From positions 14,493,001-14,557,000 of the forward strand of contig JAYKYS010000008.1 in the NCBI GenBank assembly GCA_036924285.1: DNA of 64,000 bases. The letters are read 5' to 3'. Below are positions 32,348-45,219 of this stretch, in pieces; the first letter of the stretch is position 1, and the number at the start of each line of letters is the position of its first letter. Made by a program: the position numbers and the translations under genes. This DNA is from Asterella californica (lineage: Eukaryota; Streptophyta; Marchantiopsida; Marchantiales; Aytoniaceae). Below the pieces are notes generated by a model. It ran no database searches. It was not told the origin of the DNA and saw only the letters and a list, made by a program, of their open reading frames with translations.

Positions 32348-35300
32348 TTAAGGCCAGTGGCACCAAGATGCAGGCCTATCTCGAGATAGGAGCAAGATCC
32401 TGCTGCCTGCATAGTCAAACGCAGGTTGAAATAGATCATCTGTTCCAAGGGTCTCTCTAAGGGACTGCCCCCCCTCTCTGCCACCCGTCGCCCCCTTCAT
32501 AGCATCAAACAAGAAGAGACCATTGCCGTTGACACCCATAACCGTATCGGCGTTTCCCCACACTTGAGTCACTGATTGTTGCGCTTCATGGGCAACAGAC
32601 TGAGGAAACTTATACACACTCATTGGCTTTCCCTGCTTGATGGACCACTGCAGAATCTTGGCTTGAACATTTCCCTTGGAAGAACCGATCCCACCCGTAT
32701 CGGCACTCCCATGGACCGGTCTGTTGCTGGTAGCTGTCACTCCTGCAAACACTAGATCACCGTTGATGGCAACGGAGTGGGTGTGGTCTCCGAATATAGG
32801 GATCTTCAACACAATTCCAGCAGGAACCCTGAAGTCCAGAATATTTACAGCGTCCTGGGTACAGAGGACTCCATCCCCGGCTTGGCCATCCCGTGAACTC
32901 AACCTGCCATGTCACAACTCAGTTAGAACGACGTCACAGAATGCAAGAATGAAGAGTTAAGGGGGTGTGAGAATGCCAAGAACTCAATCGAAAGTTAAAG
33001 ATAAGGAATAGATTCTTCAAAACCATGTGCAGTCATCGTATTACAGGAACGTAGCGAGTGTCTCCAGATGAAATAGATATCACTCGTCTCTAGCAAGTTC
33101 CAAATTCTGAACAGAGGTGGAAAAAAAAGGCATTCAGTCAAAAACTCGAAAGAAACACCGGGAAACTAACTACCTTTGCCGAACACCTCCGCTGCTTTCG
33201 GCATCGGAGTTGCGAACGTGAAGTGCGCGAATTTGTTTTCCATTGAGGTTGACCTGAAGTACAGGGTTGGGAGTAATCCCATTAACATCCCAGAGACTCA
33301 AAGATTGATCCTCCGCAACTACAAGCCTGCTCTTGTTCCGCCACTGGATTGGGCTGCAGAAGTCCATGCAAGCCACCCACTTACTGAGATCCCACCTCAT
33401 CACAACATCCCCATCACGTACATCATAGAGTGTAACGGTCTTAAATCCCGTTCCCGCGGCTGCAATAAGCGGACTACTGGGTCTGTACCACCACAGAGGT
33501 GTGTCCGACGATTCACTATCCGATCGGCCCAACGAACTCGTCGTGAAGGAGGCACCAGAGTTGATACTGGAGAGAGGTCTATTAGGGGTTCTTCCCTTAA
33601 GAAGTTGACCACTTTCTGACCCACTGTACCAAGAAAAACATCCTGCCTTTTGCTTGTCCTTTGATATGAAACGTCGCCGCTCAGGGCTGCTAGAGGTGGA
33701 ACTTTTGATGCTGAAAGTACTTGGGGAAGGATGTACAGACGAAGACTCACAGTGGTAGGCGGTGAGTCTCCTGTCATAGAAATCCCACGAACAGAATGCT
33801 GCATCTACTGCACTGCCTGCGGATGCCGCTACTATGTACTTGTTCGATGTCCCATCGGGACCCGCGGCTCTAATGAGCCAGCAATCGCGCCATGCTCCAG
33901 ACGCTAGGTTTTCAGGACCCTTGTAGGTTGCTTTGCCCTGCGAGCCAAAATCAAACGGTGAGTATCTACTGTGCAAAAAGCAACCACAGGGTGCACATAG
34001 GAGCATATTGTATCTCTCTGTCTCATCTTCAATCAAGTGTTGCGATGTCTTATTTGGGCGTTTCGAGCTCCACGAGTGCTGACAAAATAGTTTACGCTGG
34101 TCAACCCCACACACATGGAAAAACACCGAATATACGGATTGGGGTAAACAGTACACGCAAAGTGCAGATCTATGTTTTTTACTCCTGATTGTGTGCCCAC
34201 TCAGTGGTCTACAATCCTACGTCTCGTGCACATTTACAAGGAATCGGCTGAAGCCCAAGACCTCATCTCGCATCGATTAACCCCACGTACATGCACTCTC
34301 AAGAGCGCACTGATCTTTGAAACCAGACTACGAATGAATACAACAATACAAACCGCCCTTGGAGTCATTAGCATTCAAATTGATCAGACTAGAGACGGTT
34401 GACAGATGGATTAGTAGGATATCTACCTCCATGTTGAGGACGTCATAGAACGAGCAGTGGCCGTCATCGTGTGCCAGCAGGACGCCTTCACCCTCCCCCA
34501 TAAACCAGCCGGCAGTTGCAATTTTGTCCCCAACTTGGTGCAACCTCTCGCTCGGAACATTGTCCTCGCATTCCGCAAGATAAGGCTGCTCATCGTCATC
34601 AGCCGGAGGCGCACAGTCCTGTTCATCATTGGCATCCTCAGAAGAAATACTTTCGTCGCAATCGAGACCGGTTCGAACAGCTTCATCGCAGAGCAGGCTC
34701 AGAGGGGAGCTGGATGTGTTCGAAGCTACATTTTGCTGACCTTCATTGGCCCACTCTTCGGCAGTCGTCTGGGCCTCGTCGACCAAGTTCAGGTCCGGGA
34801 TACTTGGCTCCGGGCATGCTAGACTGATCTCTTCAATCTCAACTGGCTTAGAATAATGCTGGATTATCAGGGCTTGGCTTCTAATGCTCTTGCTGGAGGT
34901 TGTTCCACCAAATTTCCTTGTGGGCTCAAGCATAACTATTTGACTGGCGCCATTACTTATCTCCGGTGATCCACAGTCACTGGTGGAGATGCTCTTTCTC
35001 TTCTCTGAGCTTCGCCTCCTTCGGTCAGAAATTCCTTTGCTGCCAGAACCCTTTTCCACAGGATGAAAGTGTGGCTCGTTCTTATCGGAAGGGGTGCCAG
35101 AAAAACTTTTCCTCGATGTGGTCATTCTCCTCCCTTCTTTCGAAGCTCTGATCTTTGGTTGTAAGAGCATTTCTCCCTCGTAATCCATGTAGCCCTGAGG
35201 AGAAGGGTCTCCGGCCTCTTCAATGATTAAGCCTGTAGCACTCGACTGACCCAACTCGGCCCGAATGCATTTCCCACGCTCGTACTCCTTTTCCATCAGA

Positions 35301-37192
35301 GCACCTTGCTTCAACGAGCTTATGAATTGAGCTGCTCCATACTCCCCATCTTCCAGTGCAGAGCAGTTGAGCCCGTCCCGCTCTTCCAGTGCTGCGAGCT
35401 TGTTTCTCAGTAGGACGCTGTTCTCCACCAGCTTCTGGTGCAAAGCTGCCCTGTTCTCTATCAGCTTCTGATGTACTCCTGGCCTGTTTTTCAGAAGTCT
35501 TTGATGAGGGTACAGTCGTTCCTCGAACTCATTGTGATCAAACGCAGGCTTGACGTGGCTCGAAGGTGCAGAACCTCCGACTTCGCCGGTAAACTGTTCA
35601 ATGCACTGGTATATACTGGGCTCCTTACTTCGAGGAACTGCTAGGGAAGCAATATGAGACAGCTTCTCCGCCGCAGACATGGATGTGGCACCCTCCGAAG
35701 GAATGCTCCCACTGATTGCAAGGGCTCTGCCAATGTGAACACTCTTGGAAGCCTTACCGTACATACCTTGACCATGTAGAACCAGATCACTGTTGGACAC
35801 GGACTTGCTACCTCGACCCGATATTTTGCTCTTCCCTTCTGACGGCAGTGGAAGTCCTCCAGGACTGTCGTTCGCCACGATGAAATGCCCTTTGAGTTCC
35901 TGCGCCTCCAGTTGGTCAACCAGGCCACACTCTTTAGCGAGCCTGTAGTTGATTGCCTTTTCGATGCCATGGATCTTCGTCTGAATATCTGTGAGAACAG
36001 CTTTCGAGCATGCTGGATTGTTGGCGTCGAGCAAGTCCTTCGTCGCTTTAAGCTCTGCGGCAATCTGACTGACTCTTCCCTCGAGAATAGCAAGACGACC
36101 CTGCAAAAGATTAGGAGTGTTGGACCGACTAACGTTCGATGATCTAGACTGATGAGAGGGAATCAACGTTGGAGTTGCCACACCAGTTTCAGACAATTCA
36201 CGGCTCCGTCTTTCTTTCCCGTCGCTCCTGTTCGCTTCTGTGTTCGTGGACATCAAAACTGGCGAGGCCCCGCTTTGCTTGCCCACCCCAATTATGCCAA
36301 GTTTGTCCTGCTGCTGCTGAATACTGGGTGAGCTGCCAGGCTCCGAGCCGCGGAATGCACCGCATTTGCAGCTCGACTTTACAGGAAGATTGACCGTGGG
36401 CGAGCTAACGTTCACAAAGTCTGCGTGGCGAGGAGACTTCCTCACGAGGGCGGGCGAACTGGGGGATGCCCTCAGGTGGCTCACGTCCTCGACTCTTTCC
36501 AGCCTCTGCGATGAGGTTACGCCGACGCACGATTTCAATGAGCCACCGTCAACCGATTTCGTCTCTCTTACCTCCTTGCCTCCGGAAATCCCAGGATACA
36601 TATTGTTGTATCTAGTTGAAAACTCGATAGTCTTGTCGTCCCGGCGAGAAATTCTTCGCTCAAGCTTCTCTTCTCCAGCGGCCCTGAGAGATCTCCTGTA
36701 CAAAATTTTGTCATCGCCTAGTTCCCTGCACGAAGTTCGACAAACAGCAGGTTCATCCCGACCTCTGCAAGCGCTTTTGTATCCGGAGGAGAGTGATGTT
36801 CTCTGAGCCGCTGCAACATCCCCGATTTTTTTCTCTCGGTCCTCCCGTTTAGCGTTCAAATCCGCTACTCTCGGGGTGCTATCAGTACTCGTGGGCTCCG
36901 CCTTGCGCGAAGCCATTCTCAGTGACCTCTGAGAGAAACCCGCAGTCAAATGCAAGGATGTTCGTGAGGTCTCCAACAGTTTTTTCTCGCTTTTCTCCTT
37001 TTGGAAACTTCTCGACACAAAAACACCCAGATTCTCCATTCCGCCATGCGTAGAAACACATCTGGTCTTCTCCCTCTCTTTCCTTGCAAGACTAGCTGAA
37101 ACAGACGGGGACACGCCTGGAACTTGGCCCGGAAGGGGGGCCTCAGTCTTGCCCCCTCCCCCTCCTCGCCCCTTCTTGCGAAGAGGAGGCAT
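32348..37192 (-). CDS. KIN14B-interacting-protein-like WD40 protein (At4g14310 family), three exons
   Basis: Three exons join in frame: 37192-34427, 33937-33174 and 32903-32348 (stop TAA), with GT donors and CAG acceptors at every junction. The product is about 1361 residues. The first 900 are Ser/Arg-rich and mostly disordered, with an RKKGRGGGGG box at the start and a short coiled coil (GRLAILEGRVSQIAAELK, about residue 365-390). The conserved C-terminal part reads GWFMGEGEGVLLAHDDGHCS, then WRDCWLIRAAGPDGTSNKY, VVAEDQSLSLWDVNG and an SRILLLSRDRPASW end, a beta-propeller-like region. I recognise this as the plant family annotated as binding the kinesin KIN14B. The role in chloroplast movement or the cytoskeleton is known only by name. 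The frame is also open to an ATG at 37339; 37192 is preferred because the GGGGG box follows directly, as in relatives as I recall them. Confidence 0.85.
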
Positions 37193-38390
37193 TGGACCTA
37201 GCTCGGCTGATCGATGCAGCTTATCGAACCGTTCCTCCCTATCACCTCCCTTGAAAAGTAATGGCTGGCTGTCAAGCTGTGCTCGCTTCGACTGTGTCAG
37301 CACTCCACGGAAGATCTCATGCACTCCAAAGTCAGTCACAATGCACTATCCTGCCTAATCAACGAAGGGGAGGAAAGATGACTCTCAAGTCTCTACTGCC
37401 ATGTTTCCTGCTCAGATCGGCACGGGAGACAAATCGCAGCACCAGAGAGCGAAGAATCAGAGAGACGGGGTACCGCGAAGTAATCCTACGGTAGTAGTGT
37501 CAGATCGAAAGAAGTAGTTCGGAGGAAGGACTCATACTGGAAATGCGTTAAGAGGAAACGAGCGTGAACACCCACATTGCCAGCTAGGGCCCTGAAACTA
37601 ACTTCTTACCCCGTCCCAATCACATACTTCGGCCCACAGATCTCACACAATCCGACTCTCCTTACCCGCTCGCTCTTCTAAATCTCAAAACTGACAACCG
37701 AATTAACCACTCCCGCCCAACTTCCAACGAACCACAAGCATTCGAGCTGCCTTTCTCTACCTTCTGTCCCCAGACAACAAGGTCAGTCGACCCGACTTCG
37801 ACCCCCGAGCTCCCAGGTGCTCTAAACCCTGTGCGTCCCAGGGAGAAAATCTTCCCATTAATCGTCTCTCTCTCTCTCGCTCTATATCTCTCTAGTCCTC
37901 GTGAACTTGTGCTCGTATATGAGGAGAAATTTGAAATTGATATGCTAAGAAAGACTCGTAGTAACTCAGCGATTGAGGTAAAGGGAAAAAGTGCAGCAGC
38001 CCCGAACCAAACCGAGCCAACCCACGCCCGAGCCGAGCTCTAAAACCAAAGCAGCAGCGTGGGAGGGAACGGAAGAGTATGAGGACAAAGTGAGAACACA
38101 AGCCGGGCCGGGAATTGCATGACGCATCCGATGGGGTGGGACGGATGGAACGGAGGGGAGAGGCTGGAGAAGAAGGCAGGAGGATACACACACAAACACA
38201 ACAGGCAGACCGACAGACAGCGAGAGACAGGACGGAACGAAGGAACGCGGACGGTGAGAAGGAGGAGGAGGAGGAAGAGCCGATCAGAAGGCGGATTGCG
38301 AGACGACGCTGTGGGCAAAAGCGCGCGAACACACAGAAGAGAGGAGAGAGACGTCGAAGTTTAGCGGGGACGGGGCGCGGAAATGAAAAT
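37193..38390 (-). promoter_or_regulatory. Probable 5' UTR and promoter region of the WD40 gene
   Basis: Upstream of the start the sequence is GC-richer than its surroundings and contains a TCTCTCTCTCTCGCTCT pyrimidine run near 37866-37882. No TATA box is assigned. Overlapping frames on both strands at 38.0-38.4 kb are low-complexity and not supported as genes. The precise transcription start cannot be read. Confidence 0.35.
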
Positions 38391-38690
38391 TCAGATTTGG
38401 CGCTCGTCGCCCAATGGGTGGGCCCAGTTGGCCACGTGGAGCCTGAAGCCTATCATGCCCTCGGCGGCTCGTTGGCCCCGCCCCGGAGCCTTTCCTTCCC
38501 TCAGTTCCATACCGTCATCGTCCTCGTCCTCCTCCAGTACGTCTGTCTGCCGACGGAGCTCCAGGAGCGCAGCAATCAGATCCCTCCAGTCTCTCTGCCC
38601 ATCTGCGACAGCGTAAGGCACCTGCGCTTCCCATCTCATCTGATCACCAACCAGTTGCTCATCCTTTTTCGTCTTCTTTCTACCTGTCAT
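38391..38690 (-). CDS. Possible small ORF of unknown function
   Basis: This is a 99-codon minus frame, charged, with a stretch RWEAQVPYAVADGQRDWRDL and an acidic run (EEDEDDDG). It lies 1.2 kb upstream of the WD40 gene in the same direction, in GC-rich sequence. I do not recognise it, and the plus strand is also open here, so it may be chance. A CACGTG box lies at about 38433. It could equally be an upstream exon or untranslated leader. Confidence 0.15.
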   Translation of the reverse strand: MTGRKKTKKDEQLVGDQMRWEAQVPYAVADGQRDWRDLIAALLELRRQTDVLEEDEDDDGMELREGKAPGRGQRAAEGMIGFRLHVANWAHPLGDERQI

Positions 38691-38708
38691 TTTGAGCCCT
38701 TAATTTGA

Positions 38709-41700
38709 GAGCAGGATAGTAAAGGAGGTGCATTTTGACCTTTTTTTCTGACTTATGGAAGAAACATTTGAACCATCAATATCGTACACTTTTCATGAAT
38801 ATGTCATTTTCCAAAGCGGAAATGAATGCTTGGGCGGGATCCGAAATTGTTGGTAGATCTCCCGTACGAAGTCCCATGAAGAATCATTGGATGCCTTGGA
38901 CTATGACTGTAGTCCGCTGCTGATTCTTAACTATGTACAGTTGACTGATGGAAAAGGCAGTGGAAAAGGAGGAGTGCCTCAATTAGTCCATTAGTGGGTA
39001 CAGATTGCAATGACAGTTCTGTGAAACATCCACGGTTCTGTTCTTGCTTGGTGATAAGATTCATGGCGCATGGGCGTTGTGTTGGGTGTGTGCAGGTTCT
39101 CTGAAGAAGTCATGTTGGGCTTGCAGAATAGATCTCGATTGACTTCCTTTCTATCTATAGATCCTTTCTATAGATCTCTTCCTGACTTCCTACTCACTGA
39201 AAATCTCCACACAGTATTGGCTTTTATATGTCGCTACGCTATACAATTACGTCGTGCGCGTGTCCTTAGTAACTGGTTCAATCGTCACTCCTCTTCCTCA
39301 ATAAACTAGGGTAGTCAACTCAGAAAGACCAAAAGCAAAGAAAGACCAAAGTTCGCTATCGTACCTTTATCGATGAACCTACTCATCATGTGTTCAACTC
39401 GCTTCTAACAGACGATATAACGCCTCATAACCCTTAGGATCAGGGATAATCAGGTGTTTGTGCAAAAGAAATACGGTAGGCAGTAGTCTTAGACCACGCA
39501 AACCAAGGCGGGTCGGCTGTACTCTCGATGCAATGAATAGTCCATCGCGGTCACTCGCTAAACTCATTATTCTCCAGCTATTTCTGAGTGCCTCATTTGA
39601 TCCACATGGCGTCGTGAAGCTTGAAGACTTTGTCTGTACCCCACCCCACTCCAATTGCAGTGAGTGAATGTACAGGTCAGGGACTGCCCATTCTTTAAGC
39701 TTCGCGACTTACGACTTACATTTGGAAGGCCGAACCTGTATCGACTCTATAATTGCATTCTACAATTCAGTCCGCTTGTTCTGCTTATTTTGCAAAGTGT
39801 GATCATCATTATACATTATACATCTATTACCTTGAGGTTAACGCCAGCGCAATGGCCGCAGTTTGTAATTCTGAAGTAAGCGATGTCCACGTACATTAAG
39901 TAAGCCAATTTCGTCCTGATGGGTAACATATCACCCTCTTTGATCCTTGACCAGCACTAACATTCAGCAACCAAGGAACTTGTCCGCCGTTGTTAACGTT
40001 GTACCATGTTCTGGGCCAGACGTTACACGGACGGAAGGTGAGAATGTTGTCAACACGTCTTCACAAATATATTTTCTCACTTTCTGACCTTCCAGATCCA
40101 AGTGTACATCTGCGATATCTACTGTTGTAGTGTGCTGCAGAGGAACAAAAGATTACAGCATTGCCTGCCCTTGTGATCTACCAGGCATTTGACCTAAAAA
40201 AGCTGTTTGCATCAAAAACCAAATTCCAGCGTTTTAGTTTCGCATCATTTCTAGAGAAGATTGAAGATTCGTTTCTAAAGAAGATCTCCATCGCTGTTTG
40301 GAAACGTCTGCCTCTGGACATCTCTTCATCACTGCCAGCGGTAATAACCCTAGTTCATTAAAGCGTCTGACCATTACTCTCGATAAAAGAAACAAGTAGA
40401 ACTACAGTCAGAAGTATCGAATTCTACTTATGACTTTGCAGTTTGCACGCGGTTAGATATGATGAGGAATTTGCACTCCTTTCTTGCGAAACAGGGGGCA
40501 AAACAGCGTTAGTCACTGCTTGCTGTATTCTGAAGCTAATAAATCGACGGGCTGGTGATCAATTGCTGATCCTGAGTTACGACGTAAACTGACCACTTGA
40601 CTGCTCCCGTCTTTTATCAGATAGATTACAACCACAATGAGCTAGCTCTGAGCTGAATTGGTATAGCAACCATTTGGTCGGCGGCACAAGTTGTCTCGCG
40701 TGATAGCAACAGTGGGACGAGTTTCAGAAACCTGCATACACGTACAGTATTGTCACGTACAGTATTGCTCAACCCCAGTCTCTCGCTTGCTTGCATGACT
40801 TGGAAGGCCTCCTAAATGTCCTTCCTCCTCCTACATGCAGCCACTTACCTGATTGCATAACCACTGTACACTTTCTTGGAGTTGCTCCAGTTTTCTCCCG
40901 CTTTTGCACGTAGTTCTGACGTATACCCTAAAGCTAGAGTCCAAATCACGGTGGTTTCAATCAACTTTGTAGAAGTTTGTCGTTATGGTTGACCGCTGAC
41001 GTATAACCACGACATACTTATGCTGAGCTCATTCTCGCCGATCAGAACGATGGAAGACTAATTGTTTATGTTGGGTTGCTGTAACTTGGGCAGCAACTTG
41101 GGCTTCAAACTGAAACTGAAGATGTAATTAGTCCCGTTATGTTGCAGTCGACAGAATGTGCCTACTAAGGTTTAGTAATCTTCATGCTTATCCTTACATA
41201 ACCCAGGAAGGATAAGGTATCATCATCAGTATTTAGAATAAAGTCATCTGTACTTTTAACCAAGGTCTCGCTTGTACTTTCAGAAGCGCGTGCGTGCTTG
41301 CCTTAGGGATTATCTCCGGATCTACCCGCGACCGAGACTACAGTTAACACTTTATGAAAAAATTTTAAAGTTTCACATTAACTTAGTCTAGAGTTTGTAC
41401 ATAACACTTACACATTTGCCACTTATATATTCCCGTTAACCGTTGATCGAGCATACTTATTTTACCGGAGTCTCTAGAAGTGAGGGTTCACATCACCTCC
41501 TACTTCCTGCTCGGTGCTATTAGGAGGTGTCAAAGTTAGTTGAAATTATTCTCTAACCGACGATAAAATTTTTTCCGTAAGTCTTCGATAGTCACTGCAT
41601 GAAGAAAGTATCGTCTAATTTTATCTCTGTACTACATCCTATAGCCGCGACTAAGTGAGGGGGCGTTTCAAACATATCCGTCTTATTAGTGAAATACAGT

Positions 41701-41800
41701 TAACTTAAATGAAGTAAAACATGAAATAATGATAGGTACTCGGAGATTCAAACCCCTCACTTATGGAAGTCAGCATTCAATCAATCTGAAGTAGTGGAGC
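38709..41800. other. Intergenic region with no recognised gene
   Basis: Frames are all under 90 codons and without known motifs. A small local repeat (TCTATAGATC words near 39150-39175) is the only pattern noted. The left end of the first Harbinger-like element should fall somewhere after 41.3 kb, but I could not find its terminal inverted repeat. Confidence 0.35.
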
Positions 41801-41867
41801 GAGTGATAGATAAATCTTTTGTTCGACAATCATTTTTTCTTGATGAAATGTCTCATAGAAGCAAAAA

Positions 41868-42869
41868 ATGCACAATAAAGTGAAATGTGATGTTGAAGTA
41901 TACTCTCTCTATGATAGTGCGATGGCTCTAAAAATTATAGAAGCAACGAAGAAAACACACATTCGTTTGAATCCAAACGTTTATGAGAAGATAGTTGCGT
42001 ATATCGTGGATGAAGAAAACTTTGCTGCACTGCACGGAGCAGGTCAAAAAATGAAAGTTGGTGCTGGAAAGTGCTTGAGCAAAGCATTGCATTTGGGATC
42101 TTGACTGCACAACTTTCTGAGAATAGATTTCCTGTTGTGACTGGTGTAGAACTGAAGAAGCGATTTGAAAGATACGTTGACATGTACAAAAAGTGAAGGA
42201 AATTCAAGATAGCACAGGAGGAGGACTGAAAAAAGATGAAATGTTGAACGGATTGATGTTGGAAGAAGCTGAATGAAAAATGTCCTCACTTTTATCGATG
42301 AATGCAGTTTTCGGTAGTCGTGCCAACATTGATCCTCATGTTGTCATTGCATTTGGAATTTCATCCGAAGAAAAATTTCTAGGATCTGATTTTCAGTTTC
42401 AAGGAAAAAGTGCTCTTGCTCGATATGAGAGTACTTTACCTCGATGCAATGAAAAAGACGATGGAGATATGGATATCTCTCATTGTGATGAGGATGAGAT
42501 GAGTCCGATTGATGAGGAGAGAATGATTAATGAAGAAAGAGGAGGTGGAGAAGATGAGATGAACTGGAGTTGTACTTGATGTACTTGAGTCGGTGAAGAA
42601 ATATCTAGAAACCATTGATCATGAAGTTATAAGAATATAAAAAGGGAAGTGCTAAATTTGTATGAGAGAGAATAAAAGAAAAGACACAATATAGGGAGGT
42701 GTTTGTTGAGTATCGAATGACCACATTGGAAAAGAAGAAAAGAGCTAGAGAGAGTCACGAGAAAGAACAGAGTAGAAAGAGGCATATGTCTTTGTTTGTT
42801 GAATTGCATAAAGCGGGAAAATCGTTCGAAGAAATCAAAGAAATTATCGAGAAGCTCAATAACATGTAA
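41868..42869 (+). pseudogene. Myb/SANT-like protein of Harbinger-like element, copy 1
   Basis: The first block (41868-42104) gives a helix-rich start with VYEKIVAYIVDEENFAAL. After a stop, another frame gives RFPVVTGVELKKRFERYVDMY and a TGGGLKKDE box, followed by an acidic stretch (near 42450-42560). The end is a basic helix, ELHKAGKSFEEIKEIIEKL, finishing at 42869. This order (trihelix-like domain, acidic middle, basic C-terminal helix) is that of the second Harbinger protein, which in known elements binds the transposon and brings in the transposase. The counterpart at 62942-63760 aligns along the whole domain. Several stops and frameshifts disable it. The exact start is uncertain; an ATG about 20 bp upstream is possible. 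Confidence 0.65.
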
Positions 42870-43429
42870 TTTGGATTTTGGAGTAAAAGTTTTTCAACAT
42901 CTATTTTGCTGGACTTCCACTGTTAAGGTCGGCATGTTCTAATATCGCTCATTAAATAGCGACGTATTTGTTCAAGTCGACATGTTTTTCTAATCTTCTT
43001 GGCAGAGGGACGACGCATGATTGATTGTAAGAGTTTAAGAAGAGTTTTCGGGTTCACGTCACATTTAGTTCATTGAACTATGAGCTTTTGGCTTAGCAAG
43101 ATCTTAGGGTCCGTAAGATTATGCGAGTATTATCGATCGAGGACACCGAAAGAAGGCGAGTGGGTGCACTTTCTGATAGGGTGCGTTCGAAAATGAGATA
43201 GCGAGACAAAGCGGAGGGTCAGTTATGTGACGAGGACGCGTTTGACCACGAGATAGAGAGACTAGACGGAGTGTTAGTTCTGTGACGAAGACATATATGC
43301 AAATCCATCCGATGAGTTCGCATATGTACATAACTTTATCATTTGTTATTTAATATCTAACTGATTCACTGTATGCTAAAACATTTGTACTTTGTGATTC
43401 GATATCTAGTCGATTAGATTTTAGCCCAT

Positions 43430-43760
43430 TGAGATCTCTCAATGCAAAACCGCTGCGATTGCACTGAAGGATCAGTGTGAAATTGTTGAAATTACACAAG
43501 TCCTTTAGTGCGAGATGGTTCAGATCTCGATCAGTGCGACCTACACTTCAAATTGCACTGATCAGTCGATTTGATCCCGGTCGCACTGATCAAGAGTGAT
43601 TTGATCCGGTCGCATTGATGACGAGATCAGTACGACCCGCACTTCAAATCACACTTGATTAGCGCATTCGGAATCAAGTCGCACTGATCTCGTGGCCTGC
43701 ATTACGACCTGCATTTCAAATCGCATTGATCACAATGCGATGTAAGTGCGATCCTGATTA
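43430..43760. repeat. Dispersed TCGCACTGA / GATCAGTGCGA repeats, first cluster
   Basis: Between the Myb-like and ADWF genes many copies of GATCAGTGCGAC, TCGCACTGATC and CAAATCGCA(C/T)TGAT occur in both orientations. The same word family fills the other gene gaps of this element (45.2-45.7, 52.5-52.65 and 53.9-54.4 kb) but not the mirror-image element. Confidence 0.7.
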
Positions 43761-43892
43761 AAAGCTAGAAATTGCTTTCGTTTACAGTTGTTGGTATGTT
43801 CTCATACTTTTTTGTCAAGGTTTAATGATTATAGAGTGGTTTTTCTCTTGTATGTTATCATGGTTTCTTTCAAGGTTTAGTGGTTCTTTGAC

Positions 43893-45054
43893 ATGGCAAA
43901 TGTTAAGAAGAAAGGGTCACTTGATCGGAGAACTAGCCGTGTGGTACAAGAAAAAGGACCTTTTCTTGTTTCTTTCGCTACGCAAGATGATTACATGATC
44001 GAATCAAGTGACACTGGGTGGATAAAGAAGACATATGACGAGCGGTGAATGGAGTAGACGAAGAGGCTTTAGACAAGCTGGACTTTTTGATAGCGTTATT
44101 GTTTGAATTTGCTCTTCTTGATGTAAGTAACTAATTGCTTTTTGTTTTTTTGTTTTACTTTCCTTACAAGATGTAATCTCTTGCGATCTCTTGTGTTTTT
44201 CTGCTCTATCCAAAGGATCGTATCCGTATGAATCTTCTTCGATAGTCTCGTATCATTCTTGAGTTGAGGTTTTGTTTCTTTTTATATATCTACGCCGCTA
44301 GTACTTTTGGTGCTTTTCTGTTTTGTCCATGGGATGTGTAGATTTGAATCTTCACTCCTTTAAGGTACATCATAATATCGATAAGTTGATTTGTGATTTT
44401 ATCATCTACTTGTTGACTTAAAAAAATTTGGCTTTAGGGTTTGTTTGTGTTTACTTTTGGTATATGAGGCTTTTGATAGAAACATTACGTCGTAATGACA
44501 TTTTGGATTGTGTAAAGCTTTTTTACATTCTTACGATTCTCAAACTCGAATCACCAAGGTGAGTCAACTGAAATACAGTTCATTGTTGAACTCATCAGAG
44601 AAGCTTTCGCACTCCCTTCTGGTCTTACTGAAAAGTCTTCATTTGTAAGACAAGTGCACATTGCAGACTGGTTTCCAGATTATGACAAGATAAGAAAGCG
44701 ATATTTTGCTAGAGAATGTGTTTATCACGGGTGCCGAGTAGTAGTCTCAATGTTGTTCTTCGTGCAAGGAAGAGACCTAAAATTGTTACAAGTCAGTTGG
44801 CTTTATATGTCAAGTCAATGGTCGAGAGTCTCGATGCAGATTTTGATTCGACATAGCTGATGGTGGATAACTTGGAAGGAGAGATTTTGCATCTTCAGAA
44901 ACACATTAAACAACAGAAGAAGAGTGGATCTATCGAGACATTTATGGAGATGGTGTTAACTCACATTATGATTCATTTGGGAATCTTGAGAGAAGAAGAA
45001 GTGATCATTTCAGTCCCACAAGGGCCAACTCAATCAGAAGATGACGTTGGATAA
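43893..45054 (+). pseudogene. ADWF protein: conserved unknown gene of Harbinger-like element, copy 1
   Basis: Exon 1 starts ATGGCAAATGTTAAGAAG and reads EKGPFLVSFATQDDYMIE...TGWIKK, then after a shift EEALDKLDFLIALLFEFALLD, followed by a GTAAGT donor near 44129. A second exon reads QFIVELIREAFALPSG, HIADWFPDYDKIRKRYFA, then in another frame QLALYVKSMVESLDADFD and a coiled-coil-like end to the TAA at 45052-45054. The gene at 60.1-60.8 kb has the same blocks in the same order, including the exon-end GTAAGT. I recognise no known family. The start region resembles that of the HAD gene at 52694 (both TTGACATGG with an AAGAAGAA run). Confidence 0.55.
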
Positions 45055-45219
45055 ACTCAGCCAGGAGACGACGATCAACAGTTCTTTGATACAGATACTA
45101 TTGATTATGTTGATAGATACTGTTTATTATGTTAATGAAGTGAATGATCCATACTATAAATTTTGATTTCTACTAGTTGATCGATTTATCGCCGAAGGTA
45201 TTTAGGATTAGGGTATGTT

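Noticed and set aside
36366..36806. 146-codon plus-strand frame within the first exon of the WD40 gene
   Set aside because: It lies antisense to a conserved, clearly coding exon and shows no domain. The same holds for 33176-33619, 34457-34827 and 35641-36093.
38115..38708. 197-codon plus-strand frame upstream of the host gene
   Set aside because: It is low-complexity (Arg/Glu-rich from GAGGA-type runs), open on both strands in GC-rich DNA, and matches nothing. It is more likely promoter or leader.
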